In this document: piece after piece, positions 6,452-10,666 of the stretch
Position numbering within the stretch: the first letter of the stretch is position 1
How the letters are laid out: the number at the start of each line of letters is the position of its first letter
From: Novosphingobium sp.
GTDB taxonomy: Bacteria; Pseudomonadota; Alphaproteobacteria; Sphingomonadales; Sphingomonadaceae
Assembly (NCBI GenBank): GCA_030830245.1
Contig: JAURNJ010000351.1
Location: 1-10,666, forward strand
Direction of reading: 5' to 3'
DNA: 10,666 bases
Made by a program: the position numbers and the translations under genes
The notes under the pieces: generated by a model
What the model was told of the DNA's origin: nothing
Databases searched by the model: none
The model's input: the letters and a program-made list of their open reading frames with translations, nothing else

Positions 6452-7219
6452 ATGACGCTTCCTCCCGATCGCCTTGAACGTTTTGCGCGCCATATCGTCC
6501 TGCCTGAACTCGGCGGTGCCGGGCAGGTCGCGCTTGCCGGAGCACATGTCGCGATAATCGGCTGCGGCGGCATCGGTAGCCCGGCGATCCAGTATCTTGC
6601 CGCTGCGGGAGTGGGGCGGCTTACGCTGGTCGACGACGACACGATCGACCTCAGCAACCTGCAGCGCCAGACCATCTTCGCACCCGGCGATGTCGGCATG
6701 TCCAAGACGGATGTCGCGGCGCAATGGGTGCACCGCTTCGATCCCGCGATCGAGGTTCATGCGATCGCCGAACGAATCGACCGGGGCAATGCTGCTTCCA
6801 TCATTTCCGGTGCCGATCTCGTGCTCGACGGGTGCGACAATTTCGCCACGCGCCTGACCGTGTCGGACGCATGCGTCGCCAGCGCCGTTCCCTTGACGAG
6901 CGCGGCGCTTGGCCGCTTCCAAGGCCAGATCGCCAATTTTGCCGGGCACTTGCCGGGCGAGGCCTGTTACCGGTGCTTCGTTGGCGACGCGCTCGATGGA
7001 GAGGATTGCGACACCTGCGCGGCGGACGGCGTGCTAGGCGCCATGGCGGGCACGGTCGGTTGCTTTGCAGCGATGCACGCGGTGCGAGCGCTTGTCGCGG
7101 GAAAGGCCGCGTTCGGCGACCCGCAGTGGGGCATGCTGCACCTTCTCGACGGAATGAGCCCTTCGCTGCGGGCGCTGCGCATCGTCAAGGACGCGCAGTG
7201 CAAAGGGTGCGCGGTCTAG
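6452..7219 (+). CDS. MoeB/ThiF/HesA-family E1-like adenylyltransferase
   Basis: This 255-residue protein belongs to the E1-like family that adenylates the C-terminal glycine of small sulfur carriers (MoaD, ThiS) so that they can be thiolated. Visible parts are the nucleotide-binding GCGGIGSPAIQYLAAAG (37-53), DDDTIDLSNLQRQ (61-73), the DGCDNFATR segment (126-134), and zinc-ligand pairs C172/C175 (CYRC) and C250/C253 (CKGC). C189, in the C-A-A-D-G-V-L context, lies where ThiF and MoeB carry the crossover cysteine. There is no C-terminal rhodanese domain. No moaD, thiS or other cofactor gene is present, so the carrier protein and pathway (molybdopterin, thiamine or tRNA thiolation) cannot be fixed. 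It lies 26 bases after the amidase on the same strand; MoeB is the nearest general description. Confidence 0.88.
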   Translation: MTLPPDRLERFARHIVLPELGGAGQVALAGAHVAIIGCGGIGSPAIQYLAAAGVGRLTLVDDDTIDLSNLQRQTIFAPGDVGMSKTDVAAQWVHRFDPAIEVHAIAERIDRGNAASIISGADLVLDGCDNFATRLTVSDACVASAVPLTSAALGRFQGQIANFAGHLPGEACYRCFVGDALDGEDCDTCAADGVLGAMAGTVGCFAAMHAVRALVAGKAAFGDPQWGMLHLLDGMSPSLRALRIVKDAQCKGCAV

Positions 7220-7222
7220 CTC

Positions 7223-7609
7223 CTACTCGCCGAACAACCGCACTTCCGAGCCGACCCAGCGCCGGCGGGTATTGGCCTCGTAGACGAACTGCACTGATGT
7301 GATGTTCCGGTCTTCGCCGTTCAGGTCGATGTTTCGCGTGCACTGTCCGGGGCGGATCACGGCGCGCACCGGCACGTCCTGCACACCGCCGTTGGCGAAT
7401 CGCACGTTGACGTCAATGAAATGTACCGGCCTGCCGTAAACGCAGATGCGGATGCGATCGAACTTGCGGTTGCCCGGCAGATTGATCGAATCGCGGTCCA
7501 CCGCGTCGCGAACATGGCGCGTGCCGAGATGGTCCCATGCCATGGCCGGACTTGCTGCGGCCACCAGAGCCGCACCAGCTGCCAGCGCTGCAAGAAATTC
7601 CTTCTTCAT
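7223..7609 (-). CDS. Small secreted DUF2541-like protein
   Basis: A 128-residue protein with a clear signal peptide: MKK, then a hydrophobic Ala/Leu/Val stretch, and an AMA cleavage motif ending at residue 24. The mature part (about 104 residues) looks like one beta-sandwich-type domain with WDHLGTRHVRDAVDRD, then alternating strands ending QFVYEANTR and VRLFGE. The LG-R-V...DRD.I...IR..V.G and PVRA.IR.GQ.TR.IDL.GEDR patterns recall DUF2541 proteins (E. coli YaaI is a member), whose function is unknown. The family call rests on memory of the pattern and is moderate. The frame extends upstream to 7699, but AGGAGGT (7615-7621) five bases before this ATG decides the start, and the signal peptide supports it. 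It ends 3 bases from the convergent E1-like gene. Confidence 0.75.
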   Translation of the reverse strand: MKKEFLAALAAGAALVAAASPAMAWDHLGTRHVRDAVDRDSINLPGNRKFDRIRICVYGRPVHFIDVNVRFANGGVQDVPVRAVIRPGQCTRNIDLNGEDRNITSVQFVYEANTRRRWVGSEVRLFGE

Positions 7610-7614
7610 CGCGT

Positions 7615-7621
7615 ACCTCCT
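7615..7621 (-). promoter_or_regulatory. Shine-Dalgarno deciding the DUF2541-like start
   Basis: A perfect AGGAGGT on the minus strand, five bases upstream of the ATG at 7609-7607. It selects the start giving a textbook signal peptide over the longer frame beginning at 7699, which lacks such a site. Confidence 0.85.
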
Positions 7622-7661
7622 CATGCATCGAGCATCGTCGCCCGATTTCATCTGTCGTCGC

Positions 7662-7686
7662 ATCGTTTCCGCGGAAAATGGGTTCC
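7662..7686 (-). promoter_or_regulatory. Possible EcfG-type (general stress) promoter
   Basis: On the minus strand GGAAC (7686-7682) is followed after 16 bases by CGAT (7665-7662). The alphaproteobacterial EcfG consensus is GGAAC, 16-17 bases, CGTT, so there is one mismatch in the -10. The position would give a leader of about 40 bases to the secreted protein gene. GGAAC is also part of a small inverted repeat (TGGGAACCCA), so the match may have another cause. Confidence 0.3.
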
Positions 7687-7716
7687 CACATTTCCGCACG
7701 ATGCTGACCTAACGCG

Positions 7717-8415
7717 TCAGCCCAGCATTTCCTTCACCCATTGGGGAACAATTTCGCTCGCCGGGCCAAGCCGCGTCTCGTCGAACCAGTGCGAGCCATC
7801 CGAAGGTTCCAGATTGAGTTCGAGCGTCCGTACGCCCAATTCGCGGGCATCGCGCACGAATCCGGCAGCAGGATAGACCGCGCCCGAAGTGCCGATGGAA
7901 ACGAACAGGTCGGCGGCCCTGATCGCCGGATAGATCCTGTCGAGGTGATAGGGCATCTCGCCAAACAGGACGACATCGGGCCGCAGCGAACGCATCCCGC
8001 AGGCGGGGCACGGCGGCCGGTCGGCAAAAGTGCCGGTCCAGTGCGGGCGCGCGTCGCAGCTTGTGCACCAGGCGGTGCGGTGCTGGCCGTGCATGTGGAG
8101 CACCCGGTTCGCCCCTCCCAGTTCGTGCAGATTGTCGACGTTCTGGGTGACGATCAGCAGCTCGCCCTTCCATTCCGCGTCTAGCCGCCCGAGCGCCTCA
8201 TGCGCCGGGTTAGGCTCCTTCTCGCCGACTGTCGCGCGCCGCATGTCGTAGAAGGAAAGCAGCCTGCCGGGATCGCGGGCGAAAGCCTCGGCGCTGGCGA
8301 CTTCGGCGGGGTCATATTTCTCCCACAAGCCCCCCGCCGTGCGGAAGGTGTCTATGCCGCTTTCGGCGCTGATCCCCGCGCCGGTCAGGATCACGATGTT
8401 GCGCACGTCTCTCAT
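7717..8415 (-). CDS. cobB: CobB-type sirtuin, NAD-dependent protein lysine deacylase
   Basis: A Sir2-family enzyme that removes acyl groups from protein lysines using NAD+. Numbering from the ATG at 8415 (232 residues): GAGISAESGI (12-21), Y56 and R59 in SFYDMRR, QNVD (91-94), catalytic H109 (in LHMHG), and zinc ligands C117, C120, C136 and C139. The Tyr-x-x-Arg pair is the class III (SIRT5/E. coli CobB) signature linked to succinyl- and malonyl-lysine removal, so desuccinylase activity is likely besides deacetylase activity. The start is uncertain: ATGs at 8424 and 8448 are in frame. 8415 gives the N-terminus closest to E. coli CobB's conserved part, with GGCGGGG directly upstream. The gene is head-to-head with dapB; its neighbours give no metabolic hint about targets. 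Confidence 0.93.
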   Translation of the reverse strand: MRDVRNIVILTGAGISAESGIDTFRTAGGLWEKYDPAEVASAEAFARDPGRLLSFYDMRRATVGEKEPNPAHEALGRLDAEWKGELLIVTQNVDNLHELGGANRVLHMHGQHRTAWCTSCDARPHWTGTFADRPPCPACGMRSLRPDVVLFGEMPYHLDRIYPAIRAADLFVSIGTSGAVYPAAGFVRDARELGVRTLELNLEPSDGSHWFDETRLGPASEIVPQWVKEMLG

Positions 8416-8450
8416 CCCCGCCATGAAGCACAGGCACGAAGGGGACATCA

Positions 8451-9179
8451 ATGGCCAGGATCGGAATTATCGGCAGCGAAGGACGCATGGGGCAGGCAAT
8501 CGCCGCGATCCTTGGCGAGGCGGGCCATGAACATGCGGGCGGGATCGACCAGGGCGGCGATCCGGCAGCGCTTGCCGCCAAGGCAGACGTGTTGGTCGAT
8601 TTCTCTTCGCCCCGCGCGCTCGAAGCCAATCTCGACGCGGCCATGGCGGCTGGCGTCCCGGTGGTGGTCGGCACAACCGGGCTGGAGGAGCGCCATCATT
8701 GGCTGATCGACAGCGCAGCGCAGACCATTGCCGTGCTCCAGACCGGCAACACCTCGCTGGGCGTGACATTGCTCTCCCATCTGGTGCGCCAGGCAGCGGC
8801 GAGCCTGGGCGAGGACTGGGACATCGAGATTGTCGAGACCCACCATCGCATGAAGATCGATGCCCCATCGGGCACGGCCCTGCTGCTGGGCGAAGCAGCG
8901 GCGAAGGGGCGCGGCATCCCGCTCGAAGGCAACGCCGAACGCGGCCGCGACGGCATCACCGGCAAGCGTGCGCAGGGCGCGATCGGCTTTGCCAGCTTGC
9001 GCGGCGGCACCGTGGCAGGCGAGCATTCGGTGTTCTTCCTGTCCGACAACGAACGCCTGACTCTCTCGCACAGCGCAGAGAATCGCACGATCTTTGCGAG
9101 AGGAGCGCTGCGCGCGGCAACCTGGCTGATCGGGCAGAAGCCAGGACGCTATGGCATGGCGGAAGTGCTTGGGCTTTAA
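8451..9179 (+). CDS. dapB: 4-hydroxy-tetrahydrodipicolinate reductase (DapB)
   Basis: Catalyses the NAD(P)H-dependent reduction of 4-hydroxy-tetrahydrodipicolinate in the diaminopimelate/lysine pathway, which supplies peptidoglycan and protein synthesis. The N-terminal nucleotide-binding motif is IGIIGSEGRMGQ (4-15) and GTTGL (74-78) follows. The diagnostic ETHHRMKIDAPSGTAL lies at 129-144, with the catalytic H131/H132 and K135 corresponding to H159/H160/K163 of the E. coli enzyme. At 242 residues it is shorter than E. coli DapB (273). The ATG has AAGGGGA (8439-8445) five bases upstream. The promoter must lie within or next to the start of the divergent sirtuin gene. Confidence 0.97.
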   Translation: MARIGIIGSEGRMGQAIAAILGEAGHEHAGGIDQGGDPAALAAKADVLVDFSSPRALEANLDAAMAAGVPVVVGTTGLEERHHWLIDSAAQTIAVLQTGNTSLGVTLLSHLVRQAAASLGEDWDIEIVETHHRMKIDAPSGTALLLGEAAAKGRGIPLEGNAERGRDGITGKRAQGAIGFASLRGGTVAGEHSVFFLSDNERLTLSHSAENRTIFARGALRAATWLIGQKPGRYGMAEVLGL

Positions 9180-9182
9180 CAC

Positions 9183-9190
9183 GGGGAGGT
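9183..9190 (+). promoter_or_regulatory. Shine-Dalgarno of mrr, possibly originally that of nth
   Basis: GGGGAGGT lies four bases (AATT) before the TTG start of the restriction gene and four bases after the dapB stop. It is one of the best ribosome binding sites in the window and justifies the TTG start over the ATG codons about 18 codons downstream. The nth gene downstream of mrr has none, which suggests that this site once served nth. Confidence 0.75.
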
Positions 9191-9193
9191 AAT

Positions 9194-9199
9194 TTTGAA
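9194..9199 (+). repeat. TTTGAA, left copy at the mrr start
   Basis: TTTGAA here, around the mrr TTG start, recurs at 10090-10095 around the nth TTG start, 896 bases away. Six bases is short, so the call depends on the context: both copies place TTG at the same offset from a start codon, and removing the interval restores a well-formed nth start. Confidence 0.35.
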
Positions 9200-10094
9200 C
9201 TACCGTAGGTTTGAGATTGATCCGGACACCTTGCCCAACCTGCCGGGGATGATGCTGGTAACCGTCGAGGCTCTTAAGTCCTTGGGCGGCTCGGCTACTA
9301 TCGAGGAATTGGACGAGAAGGTCATTGAGCTTGAAGGTGTGACCGAGGCTGAGCAAGCCTATCAGATGAAGAACAATGAAAATCGTCCTACGGTGAATTA
9401 TTATCTCGCTTGGTCAATAACCTATCTCAAGAGAGGAAACGCTGTAGTCAACTCTTCCCGCGGAGTGTGGGCTCTAACAGAGAGTGGAGCAGAAATTTCA
9501 AATATTGCCCACACTCAAGCGATTTACGACCAAGTGGCTCGAGAGGAGCGCGAGAAGGCCCGGGCTAAGCGAACTGCTATCAAGGAAAACGCATCTCCCA
9601 TTGACGAAACTGAAGAACAGGGACCGGACGAAGCGGACGGCTGGAAGAACAAGTTGCTGTCGGTCCTTGGCGCAATGGACCCAAGTGCATTCGAACGTCT
9701 ATCCCAAAGGCTGCTTCGCGAGGCTGGCTTCACCAAGGTTGAAGTTCGCGGAAAGTCTGGGGACGGCGGCATTGACGGACTCGGCGTTTTGAGGGTCAAC
9801 CTCGTTTCGTCTGGAGTCTACTTCCAATGCAAGCGATGGAAAGGAAGTGTTGGCTCAAAAGAGATAAGAGATTTTCGAGGCGCGGTGCAGGGTCGCGCCG
9901 ACAAGGGTCTTTTTATCACTACGGGCCATTTTACCAGCCAGGCCTCGGATGAGGCAACCAGAGACGGCGCAATTGCGATCGATTTGATCGACGGTGATAG
10001 ACTCTGCGATCTACTCAAGGACTACAGTCTAGGCGTGCAGACAGAGATGATCGAGCAAGTGAGTATCCAGTCTGACTGGTTTGACCGGCTTTGA
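9195..10094 (+). CDS. mrr: Mrr-type restriction endonuclease (probable type IV)
   Basis: A 299-residue protein with two domains. Residues about 15-100 form an Mrr_N-like winged helix (ITYLKRGNAVVNSSRGVWALTESG). After a charged linker (about 110-150), residues 155-280 form an Mrr_cat PD-(D/E)xK nuclease: E167 in FERLSQRLL, GDGGIDG (189-195, D194) and QCKRWKG (211-217, Q211 and K213). Mrr enzymes typically cut methylated foreign DNA in the cytoplasm. No methyltransferase or specificity gene is adjacent, which fits a solitary type IV system. GC is clearly low: sampled 60-base lines starting at 9361, 9421, 9541, 9841 and 9901 give 35, 53, 58, 55 and 52 percent, against 73 in dapB (line 8641) and 68 in nth (line 10501). 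It splits dapB from nth and overlaps the nth start. Acquisition by transfer is inferred. Confidence 0.9.
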   Translation: MNYRRFEIDPDTLPNLPGMMLVTVEALKSLGGSATIEELDEKVIELEGVTEAEQAYQMKNNENRPTVNYYLAWSITYLKRGNAVVNSSRGVWALTESGAEISNIAHTQAIYDQVAREEREKARAKRTAIKENASPIDETEEQGPDEADGWKNKLLSVLGAMDPSAFERLSQRLLREAGFTKVEVRGKSGDGGIDGLGVLRVNLVSSGVYFQCKRWKGSVGSKEIRDFRGAVQGRADKGLFITTGHFTSQASDEATRDGAIAIDLIDGDRLCDLLKDYSLGVQTEMIEQVSIQSDWFDRL

Positions 10095-10095
10095 A
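10090..10095 (+). repeat. TTTGAA, right copy at the nth start
   Basis: Second copy of the hexamer found at the mrr start. It contains the nth TTG start (10091-10093) and the mrr stop TGA (10092-10094). It may mark the right end of the inserted segment. Confidence 0.35.
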
Positions 10096-10666
10096 AAAAG
10101 ACCAGATCTTCGAATTCTTCCGCCGTCTCGCCGAGGCCAATCCCGCTCCCGAGACGGAACTCGCCTATGGCAACACCTACCAGCTGCTGGTCGCCGTGGT
10201 GCTTTCCGCGCAGGCGACCGACGTCGGTGTCAACAAGGCGACCCGCGCCCTGTTCGAAACGGTGAAGACGCCGCAGCAGATGCTCGATCTCGGCGAGGAT
10301 GGCCTCAAGCAGCACATCCGCACCATCGGCCTGTTCAATTCCAAGGCGAAGAACGTGATCGCCCTGTCCGAAATCCTTGTGCGGGACTTCGGCGGCGAGG
10401 TGCCTGCCGATCGCGACATTCTCACCAGCCTGCCGGGCGTCGGGCGCAAGACCGCCAATGTCGTGATGAACTGCGCCTTCGGGGCCGAGACCTTCGCGGT
10501 CGACACCCACATTTTCCGGGTGGGCAATCGCACCGGGCTGGCCAAGGGCAAGACCCCGCTCGCAGTCGAGAAGGGGCTGGAGAAGAAGGTGCCCGGTCCG
10601 TTTCGCGTCGGCGCGCACCACTGGCTGATCCTGCACGGGCGTTATGTCTGCAAGGCGCGCACGCCA
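10091..10666 (+). CDS. nth: Endonuclease III (partial, C-terminus off window)
   Basis: A DNA glycosylase/AP lyase for oxidised pyrimidines, with 192 codons before the window edge. From TTG at 10091 the numbering matches E. coli Nth: K120 in the helix-hairpin-helix LPGVGRKTANVV, D138 in VDTHIFRV, and C187, the first ligand of the 4Fe-4S cluster, in HGRYVCKAR. The remaining cluster cysteines lie outside. An in-frame TGA at 10082-10084 rules out a longer start, and no ATG follows until residue 64, so TTG is forced. The start overlaps the mrr stop (TTGA) and has no Shine-Dalgarno sequence, so translation probably depends on coupling to mrr. Confidence 0.96.
   Translation, partial: MKKDQIFEFFRRLAEANPAPETELAYGNTYQLLVAVVLSAQATDVGVNKATRALFETVKTPQQMLDLGEDGLKQHIRTIGLFNSKAKNVIALSEILVRDFGGEVPADRDILTSLPGVGRKTANVVMNCAFGAETFAVDTHIFRVGNRTGLAKGKTPLAVEKGLEKKVPGPFRVGAHHWLILHGRYVCKARTP

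Noticed and set aside
5493..6545. A 350-codon minus-strand frame across the amidase and into the E1-like gene
   Set aside because: It spans a gene boundary, overlaps catalytic regions of real genes and has no family resemblance; it is a GC-bias shadow.
7673..7697. A terminator for the sirtuin gene (inverted repeat CGGAAA...TTTCCG)
   Set aside because: The stem is interrupted, the inner loop is very short and no T tract follows on the minus strand. It overlaps the possible stress promoter instead.
8448..9356. A 302-codon minus-strand frame opposite dapB and the start of mrr
   Set aside because: It crosses from dapB into the horizontally acquired gene, which a real conserved gene would not do; no motif is visible.
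6452..10094. A defence island formed by the ThiF-like, Sir2 and Mrr genes
   Set aside because: The ThiF-like protein is a plain MoeB type with zinc ligands and no fused partner. The Sir2 protein is a CobB-type deacylase with the Tyr-x-x-Arg pair. Core genes separate them. Only mrr is a credible defence gene.
10022..10636. A 204-codon minus-strand frame opposite nth
   Set aside because: Antisense to nth, whose catalytic and iron-sulfur residues are all in place; no independent support.

Overview
The window is a GC-rich chromosomal stretch of mostly core housekeeping genes. Gene content and order (ubiB-ubiE divergent from mutM, then rpsT and dnaA, with no dnaN after dnaA) suggest an alphaproteobacterium. 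The protein style and GANTC-rich regulatory DNA point to Sphingomonadales (Erythrobacter/Novosphingobium-like). That placement is inferred from recognised sequences, not from a search.

Layout. 1-1086 (minus): ubiB, cut by the left edge. 1096-1827 (minus): ubiE, just upstream of ubiB in the same ubiquinone operon. 1883-2695 (plus): mutM, divergent from ubiE across 55 bases. 2804-3064 (plus): rpsT, followed by a strong hairpin at 3103-3142. 3143-3508: a 366-base region with no confident gene, AT-rich in its middle, carrying several GANTC sites and the dnaA leader. 3509-5014 (plus): dnaA. 5028-6425 (plus): an amidase-signature hydrolase. 6452-7219 (plus): a MoeB/ThiF-type E1-like adenylyltransferase. 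The last three are tightly spaced and may share a transcript. 7223-7609 (minus): a small secreted DUF2541-like protein, convergent with the E1-like gene across 3 bases. 7717-8415 (minus): a CobB-type sirtuin. 8451-9179 (plus): dapB, head-to-head with the sirtuin. 9195-10094 (plus): an Mrr-type restriction endonuclease of visibly lower GC. 10091-10666 (plus): nth, cut by the right edge.

Functions. Ubiquinone synthesis (UbiB, UbiE), oxidised-base repair (MutM, Nth), translation (S20), replication initiation (DnaA), lysine/peptidoglycan precursor synthesis (DapB) and NAD-dependent deacylation (sirtuin) form the core. The one clear accessory gene is mrr. It lies precisely between dapB and nth. 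It has a near-perfect Shine-Dalgarno sequence, while nth starts on a TTG overlapping the mrr stop and has none. TTTGAA occurs at both start codons. Deleting the interval between the two copies would rebuild a well-formed dapB-SD-nth junction, so mrr looks like a clean insertion that took over the nth ribosome binding site.

I saw no tRNA, rRNA, CRISPR array, transposase or complete multi-gene defence system.
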